Assembly (NCBI GenBank): GCA_013368445.1
Contig: JAACJO010000002.1
Span: 868,001 to 932,000, forward strand
Origin: Leucocoprinus leucothites
Taxonomy: Eukaryota > Basidiomycota > Agaricomycetes > Agaricales > Agaricaceae
Reading direction: 5' to 3'
Length of the DNA: 64,000 nucleotides
The notes beneath the pieces are model-generated. The model had not been told where the DNA came from. It worked only from the letters and a program-made list of their open reading frames with translations, and did not search any database. The position numbers and the translations under genes are program-made. The first letter of the stretch is position 1; each line of letters opens with the position of its first letter. Positions 13,301 through 24,500 of the stretch are shown here, in pieces.

Positions 13301-16185
13301 TATTCAAAGGCGAATTGATGTCAGAGAGTTGGCACGTGGAATGTATTTACTCGATGGACCGTACCTTCTGCGGAGCACATAATGCGAAAAGTCGTTTGGT
13401 CTCATCAAACGTGACGAGGGTATTTGTGCCGATTCGATTTGTATCAACTAACTTTTTGGACAGGCCATTGGAAAGGGCATTACCAATGCTGGAAATATGG
13501 TCGAGATAGACACCTATTTTCTCTCCTTGGTCGATTACCAGGAGCACACGATCAGCTGCAAGAAGTTGGGAGTGACTAGGACACACGCATCAACATCAGT
13601 ATAGCGATAAAACCTGAGATTAAGACTACAAGCCTACAGAACTCGACGGTCAGGCGGCAAGGTGAGGGATATGGAACCTCTATGATTTACAACGGGTGCT
13701 GGAATGAATGACGGGTCGAGCTGAAGCTTATGTTGATGATCGCTTGGAATCTCAAGCCGGTTGATTCTGTATTGAAAGGTCGACTTGATGTGTGTCTGGC
13801 ACCGAGCAGAAACATCGTATAAATCTGCATCGAGTTTAACAATTGTATAGCATTCACGAGATTGCATAACTCACCACTCCTAGCCCAATAGCTGGTTATA
13901 ACTTCAAAACGTTCGAGTATAACAACTGGGGCCCTAATAATAGTGGGAAGATCATGTTAGTCGAACCCGAGCGGTAAGGCTGAAGCTTACATGTCAACAT
14001 TGTCTGCTGATACTGAGTTGATACCCTGGATAAACATCGCTGCGGATCGTCTCCCTGCTTCTTCTTTATCTTGCTTGCACTCCTCGACCAACTGAGATCT
14101 CGTGAGGTCTCGCTGCTTCTTTAAAACGAACGAGATGAAGGAACCAAAAATTCTTGTGAGATTATTGGAGAGATAAGTATGGACCAGTTCGGAAACGCGA
14201 CGAGTGGCCGGTTCGACAAGTGGTTCACTCTCCATATAAGTATCAAGATCGGCCAGGAAATCCCGATCGGAAATCCGTCTACAGTATTCTTCAACGTCTT
14301 TCTTGAGATCGGATTCCTCCCCGGAGTTAATGAAGGACCAAATATAGGTCCAAAGGTTAGTTTGCTTAGGGCCGAGGTTCTCTGGTTGACCGCCTCCGAT
14401 TATGCTGCGTACAGAGTCGTCATTGTAGTGCTCGCGGTACTTTTTCGAAATAACTTGAACGCAAGCGATACGTTGCTTTTGATCTCGAAAGCCAAAAGGG
14501 AATTCGGATATCTTCCTCTCAAATTCCAATAATGAAGCATGGGAGAGAACATCTTCGGCTTTATGAGCCTTAAGATACGCGGTGAATTTGCCTTCAAGTA
14601 CTCTCAGTATTGGCCAGGATGATTTTAAGACACATGACTGACTTTTAAGTTCGTGTACCTCGTTCGAGTCAATCCCTGAGTTCCTAGACAAGCGACCGGG
14701 ATCTAAAGTCCTAGTTTTATAAGGATGAGTGCCTATTATGTTATGATTAAATACTTACGGGTATTCATCGAGGATTCGTCCAATCAGGAAAGCCATTACC
14801 TGCTTTGTCAACGTCTCTTGTCCGGCAACCAAAAATTTCTCCATATTCGCCAACCTAGTAGTCTGTGCTTTATCCATGTCATTACCAATGGCATTTTTTC
14901 TTTCCTTCCATGCCTTGCAGCATCCCTGATAGGGTCCATTCTCTAGGCCATTCCTGATGAGAGCAGAGATCGCTTTGTCGTCAAGGTCACATTCGATCCG
15001 AACCGACGAAGATTTCCTTCAATGGCATGAGCGTCGTAGATAAAAGATACCATGAATCTTACAAGAGGTCTCTCAAACGCATTGCACTGAATTCACCACT
15101 TGTCACGTTCTCTTCCATCCCCGGAGGAAGTGACTCGACAGACAGGAAACCTTGTGACGTTTCACCGAGCATGAGAACTGGAGGTGGAGGACGAAGCAAG
15201 ATGTCGTCATCCGGCCTTTCCGGAGTCTCCGGAATCCGCATGAGGTTTGACGGAACCTATCCAGCACGATATGTCAGACGGCATCTAGACATTTCGGCCA
15301 AAAACCACGTACATGAAATCCTGGTCGAAAAATCACCTTCTCTTCTTGTTCATTTGTTTGCGCGATCTCGAATGTGTACAGCCGGTCTTCGTCTTCCTTG
15401 TCAACGCAGTCAAGCGCTGGATCGGTGTCAGAGGCGTCACCCTCGTCGTGGTCCCAGACAAACGCTTGACTTTGGACATTGGGCATGAAACATAGGATTT
15501 GATCGGACATCTTTGTGAGATAACTATTCGTGATCACATGAGAAATCCTTCACGGTCCTAGATGAAGGTGACACTCACCGCATAAAGGTCACGCGGTTCC
15601 GTCGAGGGCCAGATGGAGCGTTGTCGTTCCATGTCTCATCTTGTGGCCAGTAGATGGCATAGAGAATGTCAGACTTGGGTGGTCTGGCGATGTAAATTCC
15701 AGATCGAAGGAAAGGCCCATGGGAAAGGTCATCTTTAGACAGCCGAAGGAGCTGAAATCTTCTCGGAAAAATAAGTAAGTGAGAGGGAAGTAGCAAGAAA
15801 AGTATGGCTCACATATGATCATCAATGACCTTGATCGAAACGAGGAGCTTCGAAATCTCAATCCTGTCTCCATAGACTCCGATGGGTCGAATAGAGAGTG
15901 AGTCAAGGGCTTTAAAATCAACTCTAGTTAGGGAGAGATAAGCTCCGGGACGCAGATCGTTGATGAGCCGCTTTAGACCATCTTGGGCGATGACAATTTT
16001 GTCAACTTGAGAGAGATCCACGTTCAGGGAGAGTATGGTGCGGCGCTACTTCACGACTCACCAAGCCCGCTGCTACTTTGTTCGTTGATCAGGTCGAATA
16101 CACGGTAAAGCCCCTCAATACCACTGGCGATGTCTCTACCCTCCTCGCTGTTCTGAAATTGCCTTCGTGAAATCTGCTGCCGCAT
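7353..16185 (-). CDS. Giant GBP/VLIG-like GTPase with Cys-rich region and VWA domain, copy A
   Basis: A multi-exon gene of about 8.8 kb, roughly 2,000 residues. The start is taken at ATG 16183-16185 (MRQQISRRQF), which reads in frame into a segment shared with copy B (QSSSGLVDKIVIAQ); an earlier exon is possible. Order of parts: an N-terminal block (about 14-16 kb); a region with repeated beta-strand-like segments (about 12.3-13.9 kb) that may be a propeller; the G domain with P-loop GEQSVGKS (about 12,033-12,056), then GVWMSITPT and ALLVALDFEG as the DxxG-like motif, typical of the GB1/RHD3 class; helices; a Cys/His-rich region (about 8.8-10.5 kb); and a VWA domain (about 7.4-8.3 kb) with MIDAS pieces IDRSGSM, GGTNYEAAV and VVFLSDGE. 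The last exon is 7353-7424. No frame breaks were found where checked. It is head-to-head with RBR copy A. Vertebrate VLIG/GBP relatives are interferon-induced; the role here is unknown. Confidence 0.8.
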
Positions 16186-17835
16186 AAAAGGCAATTGGTT
16201 GTTTTGGACGTTATCGAATCCCTGGGTGGGCTGTTGGGTTCCCCGCCTGGCCAGAGAAATCTGCTATCAAAGGAGCCTACGCCTGGGGCATGACATATAA
16301 CGTACGGTGTTATGTTAGCCAAGGATGGAATTGTCGGAGTACCCTGTCCGAAATCAGAAAATGAATGGACGGCTGTGATAGGAGGCTACAGATCCTACTT
16401 TAGAGCCCGAGTCTCCACGAACACGGACGTTGATGCCTGAGAGGGATTGTCAGGTGCAGGCATTGACTAAGAGTGTTTATGAATGGATCAGCATACCTGG
16501 AGTCGTATTACAGAAGACACTAGGAGGTGTGTATGCACTCATCGGATGTGTCAGTGTCAGCCCAGTCGAACGGAAGCCCTTTTAAATGTTGGCGGAGGCT
16601 CAGGAAGCGCGGGGTGAGAAGTCCTACACGACTGATCATCTAGGGCGCCTGATTTCAGTTTTGCATTCATCGTCGATCGCGGCGGCTACCAAGGCCCAGG
16701 GATACAGACATAATAATGATAAAATCCGGTCGATATGCAGCTATCCCGCCATTTCGGGTGTCGCTTGCTGGAATTCAATAGCACTCCACAATAAAGCGAT
16801 TCTTATGCAGGGTAATTGGGAGCAGCGGAAGCCCGTCATTTGTGGAAACCAAATGTGTTTCTCATTCAATATCGTAACATCAAGTCAGCGCGCAATCTTT
16901 GATAGAACAAAGGAAAGCAGTCCAGACTCCAAAAGCTCAAGTAGCGTTCAGATCTCCGAGACGGACATGTCAGACCTCGATCCTATCTTGAAATCCGCAG
17001 TCACCGTCCGCCCGCCTACAAATAGCCATGACTCGGGGAAGCCTTGAAACGTTGAATAGACGCGTTAGAATTTCCAGATGCAGCGTTGAACCAATAAGTA
17101 GCCTGAGGGTGTAATGATTATGTAGTTCGTTGTCGACGTAAGTTATGCATATGCTTTCAAAGTGTCGTCACTCGTAGCTCGAGGCGACAGCCTCAAATAA
17201 TGGCCACAACGTAGGAGGCTTAAACTAGGCTCAGACTCGGACCTTCTTGGTCCACATCACGTGATCCAAAGTCTCTTAGTCAAATAGGGATGCTATGCAG
17301 TACTGCATAACTTGTATTGTATTTATGGGTCACTTCTTATCCAAATTACTACATTGTCACTAGCAAGATCCACGCCTTCCGCGAAGATCGGTTTTTGTCT
17401 CCCGCATCACCACTATCTTCAACTACAATATTCACACGTTGTTTGACATTTGCGTTTCGACTTGCCAACTCGAGTCTACTTCATCCGAGCTTCGAGCCTC
17501 GTCCCTGCAGCAAGAACCATTCTATTGCAGGGCGAAACACAAATGTCAAACAATGTGTGAGTATTGTAGTGGTGTGTATAAGATACAACGCGCTCAGATG
17601 GAATTATGATAGGCAAGAAACTTAGCATTGGTGCAAAATAGAGCCTGTCTAAGCAACGCCAACGCTTTTATCAGCAAGCATCTATCATCGAAACGTCAAA
17701 CAAACCCGATCACGAGTTAATGCGCGTTAATATTCGATAGACAAGCTCGTGCATTGTATCAGCTTTGTGAACCACCCACTTACCCCTTCCTAGTCTTTTC
17801 CATCGCCTCTGGTTTGAACCACAATAACCCTCATT
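16186..17835. promoter_or_regulatory. Divergent intergenic region between GTPase A and RBR A
   Basis: About 1.65 kb separating two outward-facing genes. Left of about 16,820 the sequence has no match in the equivalent region of unit B; right of that point it aligns closely with 31,256 onward. It contains a CACGTG box at 17258-17263, 578 bases before the RBR ATG, conserved in unit B, and a block TTAATGCGCGTTAATATTCG near 17,720 that is also conserved. A 153-codon open frame at 16586-17047 is not preserved in unit B and is considered chance. Confidence 0.55.
17422..17570. repeat. 38-bp inverted repeat (foldback) in RBR A promoter
   Basis: Left arm 17422-17459 and right arm 17533-17570 match in inverted orientation at 35 of 38 positions, with a 73-base spacer. 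All three mismatches are transitions. Unit B has a diverged left arm (near 31,889) and lacks the right arm, so the foldback formed or was inserted in unit A, or was lost from unit B. There is no coding content and no obvious target-site duplication. Confidence 0.7.
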
Positions 17836-20401
17836 ATGAAGGCCAACTGGAATCAACCCTCATCTTCCAGCTCTTCTTCGAAAGTGCACAAAGTCGAAAA
17901 AAAACTTAAGCACTTGGGTCCCAAGTTATTCAACGAATGAGAACATCTCGACGAGCTTAGACGCTCTAGATGTTGATGGAATCTTGGGGGGGATATGTGA
18001 TGGGAAGCAAGAAATCGTATCGTCGAGAGGCTCAAGCCAATACGGGGACAATTTGGGGAAGCGAATCAGCGCTTCAACCTGCGGGCTGGCCGCGCTGAAT
18101 TTTGCACGTATAGCTTTCAGACTCGAGAAAGACGAGAACATGCACGGTTTTGATCTCTTGGGCGAGCTCTTGTCGCGTAAAACTGTTGAGGTACGCGTTC
18201 TTGAATCGTCTAAGTCTTCGCGAGAAAACCATTTGCTCGATTCTCACTCAACTGCTTGCCTATAGGAAATCGCCTCGATTTGTGACTACTGGAAGAGCGA
18301 CTCTCACCTGGAAATCGAGGAACTTTTGAAGGTTCCCATCTTCAGAAGCACCTTGTCTCTGCAGACCTGTACCTACGGTGAAGCAACAAAGCAACGCTTC
18401 TACGACCTTTTGCAGTGGGTTTTCCAATTGGCGAGCATCTCGTGTCTTGATTGGGATCGCACAGAGACATGGAGGATGCTTCATCCGACCACTCTGTTAT
18501 AGCTATAATCACCAGGCCTCCGGAAATTGTTGCGTGCCTGAAGACTCGCATCGCCGACCGAGATGTCTATGTTATTTTCGACTCTCACCCTCGTCCGACC
18601 CATCCCGACGGCCTTGGATTTATCATTAATTCCAGCATCAAAATGGCTACCGCCTATTTGAGTAACCTTCTGTCGTTCGACGAGAACATCCTTAAAGATC
18701 CTTCGTTACAGTGGCAAGCGCAGCTACTTGGATATTTCTCCGGGCACATCCTGCTACCTTTGGAAGAAGAGCCGTCCACGATTGAGATCCTTCTCGAGTC
18801 AAGCATGGCACTTCTATCCTCCTATGCAGATGTCGCCAGTGAGAAAGCCCGCGTCTCTGAGCTGCGCGAAAAGGTTGAGGAGCTTGAGAGGCAACATCGC
18901 CATATGGAGGAGAGGGCCAAGCACCTCGAACGGCGTCGTCGCGAGGAATATGAACAACACCAGAAAACTATTCGTTCTTATGAGCGAGAGCGCGAGAAGT
19001 CCCAGGGCCGAACCTCCTCCCGGTCTGGTCATCATCTCTCCCACCCACCTTCTATATCCCCCCCCCCCTGTCATCCCCCTCGCATCAAACCCCCCCCCCT
19101 CCTATCCAAAATGGCGAAGGTGACTGGCAGGTTGTCGGCCGACCGCGCAAGGACGACAAGGGAAAGGGACGCATGCAACCTGCCCCCAGCCAAGGATCGT
19201 CCTTCAACGGCCCGCAGAACCGGAGCTACGCCTCGATAACTTCAGACACTCGCCGAGGAAGTTCCCTGCCCAAAAATACGGCTTTGTTCGGCCAGGAGTC
19301 CACCATGCCTGGTGGCTTTTTGGATCCAGATGCTGCTGTATCTGACTTGGATCGTGACATTGCTATCGCAATGGAGCTTCAGCGGGAGTTTGAGGTGGAG
19401 AACCAGCAATTAAGGAACCAAAGAGAGATGCTCCAGGGGATGATATCAATTGCATTTGAATGTTCAATCTGCTTCGACGAGTACTCACAGGATTCGGTCA
19501 CTCGGGTTGAGGGATGTGAGCATTCATTCTGTAGGGACTGTCTCCGCGGTCACGCCAAGGCTAAGATATCGGAAAGACGCTTCCCGATATTCTGTCCACT
19601 CTGCACAACCGACAGGAATAAGATAGAGCATGGAGGTAAGATAGGCGCTTGATTGAACACGATGGATTATTGATAAGAGTATATAGTCGTCGATGAGAAT
19701 GTCATCCAACAAATCGGTATTTCTGAGGAAGACTACAAGATATTCGAAGAGCTTCAGATCACGTCTTTCTGCGTACCGCTCCATTGTCGCGGGTAAGTGC
19801 CGCAATCCCCGGCGAAGACAGTGAGATGAGCGTCTTGCTGACGATATTTCTCAAGATGTGCCCATACTATGTTTGTCGACCGGCAGGAGCTCCAAGAGAC
19901 GAAGATCATTTCCTGTCCTTGGCCTGGATGCCAATTTGTATGGTGTAAGGCTTGTCAGCAACAAATTGAAGTCGGAGGACCTCAGCATTCCTGCGACGGA
20001 TCGTCGGAACTTCGTCATCTCATGCAACAACAGGGCTGGAAGACTTGTCCAGGTTTGTGGACGCCTCTCAATTCGTGGCCTCTGTTGACTTCGATTAGGC
20101 TGTAGCACGCCCGTGCAGAAATCAGAGGGTTGTAATCATATGACCGTAAGTATTCTAACCCCTGGACTTTGGGCGTTGATACTGACGTTCTTCTCAAGTG
20201 CATCACCCCAGCTTGCAACACGTAAGAGTGTCCTTATATCACTACACTCCTTTCAGACTACTCATGGATCTCGTGATATTCACATTTAGCCACTTCTGTT
20301 ATATCGACGGTGGAATGATCATAAAGGGTGGTATTCGAAAGGAGATCCAGGATGCGCTGAATGCTCACTATAGGAAGTGCAAGCTTTTTGATTATAAATA
20401 G
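17836..20401 (+). pseudogene. RBR ubiquitin ligase, copy A, frameshifted
   Basis: Nearly identical to RBR copy B in exons and introns, but the reading frame is broken. An A8 run at 17897-17904 is one base longer than the aligned stretch of copy B, putting ATG 17836 into an in-frame TGA at 17938-17940. A C11 run at 19058-19068 makes the aligned stretch two bases longer than in copy B and breaks the frame again before RING1; a C10 run at 19090-19099 adds three further bases without shifting. The net shift restores frame only after the second lesion. Downstream, RING1 (ECSICFDEY), IBR and RING2 (EGCNHMT) remain readable to TAG at 20401. Both lesions lie in homopolymers, so sequencing error is a real alternative to pseudogenisation. 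A shorter protein could start internally. Confidence 0.75.
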
Positions 20402-21520
20402 TCGTCGTTGTATTCAGTACGTAAATTCTGTCTCGTATGGATGTTGTACGATATAAGTATAAATCGAAAGCAAGGACTTGCTTTGAGGGGACCGGCCGTA
20501 TAACGACCACGAGCGTTCTCGAGATTACCTTTGTACCCACAAGGAGCACAAACTCGAAATCGGTCCGCCTTCCATCTCCTTTCTTCCAAGTCCCGAGCCT
20601 ACCTTACAACACGGCAGAGTTTTATCGATCATTGATGATTCTTCCCCAATACGTTTAGCACTGGCCTGTAATGTGCAAGGTCAATTCTACTAGTCGAGTT
20701 CTTCCGGTTCTGATGAGGCCTCTCCTAGCAACTTGGTGGTTAGCCAATCATCGACTCTCCCCTACCATATTTGGGAGCTTGGAATATTTGTTGCATTCCC
20801 GACAACACCAATGATCATTCTCAGCACTCTCTGCAACCCCCAACATCCATCGCGATAACTATTTAGACTTCCCTCCTTGTCTTCATTCCCACCCTTGTTT
20901 AGGCCCTCTGGTTGCATCCCATGCTCCTGTCATCGTTGGCTATGAACTATGCCAACAATATATTATGTACTACGCGCCTCGAGCAAGTCCGCCGGGACAC
21001 AACTTGCTTATACCAAAGTAGGGGTGCTTATTGCTTTCAGAACAACTCTAGGCCAACTTTAAAAAGCCGCTTTCTGGATGTTAGTCCTCCCGCTCGGCCT
21101 CCGTTGAACACGACGGTTGAGCATTTTGTGGACGACCCAGGGCCCAGTCAAATTCAATTCACCCGAAACTCCGGCGCGTAGTGTACTCCATCACACAAAC
21201 TCACCCCAGAAGTTGGACTTGGACGCAACGTCAAAGGCGATATATGATTGCCCTGAGTGATTTACCAGGCCCAGGTTCTGCCAAACGCACACAGCTCGCT
21301 TCCTCATCTAGTCACGGTCAGAAAATTATCGTTTGATTTTCATAATACTACTAGTACAATCGAGGAGAAAACAAGTAAGACTTCTTCGAGACTGGACGAG
21401 GATTGAGAATTATATTGCCAAGAATCCAGCAAGGACAAAACCTTTGTAAGCAACAGTTTTTGGCAGGATAGAAAGTTTTACAGTACAGGTATATGAGTGG
21501 GAGTGCCGAAGAGGACATTT
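20402..21520. other. Intergenic region containing a gene relic
   Basis: About 1.1 kb between RBR copy A and the 3' end of GTPase copy B. Bases 20402 to about 20755 align with 34,809 to about 35,160, the region just downstream of RBR copy B. Bases about 20737-20975 carry a degenerate ZZ-gene fragment (separate entry). From about 20,976 to 21,520 I see no similarity to unit B and no gene. Confidence 0.55.
20737..20975 (+). pseudogene. Degenerate fragment of the PB1-ZZ gene
   Basis: This stretch aligns with the middle of the PB1-ZZ gene at about 37,232-37,470. Shared runs include CTACCATA-TTGGGAG, TTCTCAGCAC, AACATCCATCGCG, CTTCCCTCCTTGTCTTCATTC and CATCCCATGCTCCTGTCAT. Small deletions and substitutions destroy the frame. 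Just before it, the sequence matches the spacer downstream of RBR B up to about 35,160, so about 2.07 kb of the parent, including the PB1 exons, is missing. It shows that the duplicated block once extended into the ZZ gene. Confidence 0.8.
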
Positions 21521-24500
21521 TCAAGACATAAGAGCACCACGAGTTTTCTTCAAGGAATCGGCAAGTCCAAGGAATGTTTCCGCAAGACGAACCTGTAGAA
21601 GAAGCGTGAGGGCTTTATTGAACTTGAGTGATACCAACGCACAGAGTCCAGGGCCTCGGCATAGGAAGATTCGGCGTGCGCAGTCGCCGGCAACAGAGGG
21701 TCTCGAGGGCCCGCACGTTCGACATCCCGGGCGATCTGAGCCATTCGTCTCAATACTTGATTCCCGGGACCGAAGGAAACGGTGTGGAAGGAGAGGGGTT
21801 TGCTACAGCGAGAAAGAGTCAGAAAGGATCCTTCAGGCAGAATCATGAAACCCTCACCCCAGTGCAATGGAAGCACGGCACAAGTTTTCCACAGTGCCGT
21901 CTGCGATAGCGCATTCGCCGTCCGAAAGGAAGATGATAACAGGCGATCTAATGATAGTGAGCTGGATCAGTTTCAAAGTTTCAAAAATGGGCAGTAAACC
22001 AAGGCAGACCGTTCTCCACTCCAGTTTCTCTTCATAACCGCCTCTGTTTCTCGAATAGCTGCAGTGTAATTGGTCCCACCATGAGCCTTATTGGGCAATA
22101 ATTGCTCAAGGAGCTGATCAGCCGTTTGCTGGAAATCATTCTCGAAACAGCAAGTAACACTCCCATTGAAAAGGAGGACACTGTAGGCATCACGGCGTGC
22201 CGGGGGAGACTGTGAAGTCGGCGAGCTGGCCAAGGCAACTTGCCTGGAGTCCCAAAAAGCATGTAGTGATAAATATACAGCACCGAGGCGATTATTATGT
22301 TGTGAGCTTATCCTTTGTGTCACTGGAGTCGCTGGCAGGGAGATGCGGTTTGAGGAGCCCATGGAACCTGATCTATAAACCAAAAAATGAGTTGATTTTA
22401 GGGTAATAGAATGGTAAGGTTACCTATCAATGACGAAGATTCTTTCGGGCCGCTTTTGGGTTATTTGAACTTTACATAGGTGAACAAGAAGACACTTACA
22501 CATGAAAGGCTTGCTGCATGACGACGGGATTCTTGCATGAAAACATATGTCCGTCACTCGAAACCCAGCTAAAAGCCCACCTTAAGGTTAGTTACAAACG
22601 CTAGTTACAAGTGACTGAAAATCACATACCCCAATCCCGTCAGCTGGTCATTGGTGTGGGGGGCATGGAATAATGGAAGTGTACAGTACGATGGCTGCAC
22701 CGGCTGTGTAGCTGTATGCTCAGGCCCTAACAAAATTATGCGCTGTCTCAGAAAGCTCGTCCGTGGTCTCAAATTAATTCACTAACCTGGACACATAACA
22801 TCACTGGCAGGTTGTAAGTGTATCTGTCGGTTCCTGTACCAAACATCAAACTGTCACGTACCATTTGGAAAAATTGGCTTGATCCTCTTTAGAATAAGGG
22901 TCTGTAGCAGAATGAATAATTCCGCGAGTCTGAAAGTTTAGAGACGAGCAAGATCTACCTCGAAAGCCTAATACTCAGGTAGTTCAAATGCTGAGCTGCT
23001 AAGATAGGCATATATCTGGTGCTCACCTGACCGACGCCAATGAAGGGCATGAGATATCCAATCCTTGGGGTGTTCGGGGTTGGGCGCAAGGCGCGTAGTT
23101 ATATGTTGATGCTCAGATCCGCGGCAACCTTGTTCTCTCGAGTTTACGGTGCGACAAAGATCGATATGAGCATGGCGATTAAGGCTTTGGCAGACGAGGT
23201 TACACATCATAGGAGCGCCCTCATCATCGGCCGCAAACTTGCGCCCATCGACTTCCATCACACTGTCCTCAGGACCGTCAATGGCCCACTTGGTCCTAGA
23301 CATAGAGCCATGGCTAGTCTCATGCTCTTGTTGTGGGTGGCCTATGAAATATCGATAATTAGTCATGAAAAACTCAAAATGGCGATGTATCACCTCGGGG
23401 TAAGGTACAGTAGTACCCGCAGTTCCGGCATCTGAAATATGCATTGAGGAGACCAAAGTTAGAGAAGGAAAGGAAGTACGTACCGAACATCACAGAAATG
23501 GAAGGGCGATGGTTCCAGGCTATGGATATGTTCACCAATATGCGCGTGCTGCCCTACAGGGATGGGTTTTACACATGGCAACTTCTTTGCGACTAGGGCG
23601 CAGCGTTAGATGCAAATGAGAACACGATCGATGAGGAAGGTCCGACCTTGAGTATACTATCGGCATGGTATGAGTATTAGTCACGAATAAGGTATACGGT
23701 TGGTGTATTGAGTTTGTACCTTGGTGTATTGAAAGGTCTCGTGTCGTCCGGTAAATGTGGCATCAATTGACTGTGGGGCCGTATCAATTTCACATATCCC
23801 TGACGCGCATAGTGCATTGCAGCGGTGCACATCCCTGTTCATGATGTTAATTCAACCCCGGACGTGAATTGCGGTAGAAACACACCCGCAGAGGTGCCCA
23901 GCTAATGGATCTAGGCCATGCAAATGGGTGTTCGTGCAGAGCCTCTTGCAGAGATCGCAAGTGATTGGGCACTCCCGATTATCACAAGCATGCTCAACAT
24001 GCTCTTCATCACTACACACGGTCAGACTTAGTCAATAATAATAGTCTACGATGTCGAAAAACCGGGTATCCTTACCTCGGGTAGCTGCATGTGCCAGGGC
24101 ATGAATATCTCAGTGTTTTACGGGGTGAAAACACCGTGAGTTGACATGGCTACATGTTCCCTTCGTTTGAGAAATCCGGATGTTCTAACACTGGGCCTTG
24201 GGTAGTAGACTCACCTTTCCACAGGAATGTTTTCGTGCCGAGCAAATGTGACTACCGGAATGACCAACCATCTGGATGTGGGATGAGTTCCTCATTGGTT
24301 TTATCAGTAGGACGTTGTGGTGTAAATACCTGAGTACATGCACCCTGACAACCTTTTTTGTCTTGATTCATACAAGGCTGGCCGCAGAGATGATCTTCCA
24401 CATGGCATCTAATGAACAGGGTTACTCTAGCGATTTGATCGTAGTTAGAGGGTTTACATATGTGGTCCGTCGTGACCAGCGCTTCCAAAATACCTCGATC

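Larger units (their letters stand above)
16821..20975. repeat. Recent segmental duplication, left copy
   Basis: This block aligns at high nucleotide identity, introns and non-coding DNA included, with about 31,256-35,160 plus 37,232-37,470. It holds the proximal RBR promoter, RBR copy A and the ZZ relic. The left edge is about 16,820, where similarity stops inside the divergent spacer. The flanking GTPase genes do not share this level of identity. Boundaries are by eye, within a few tens of bases. Confidence 0.7.

Noticed and set aside
16586..17047. 153-codon plus ORF in the divergent spacer
   Set aside because: The aligned part of unit B does not keep the frame, so it is unlikely to be coding.
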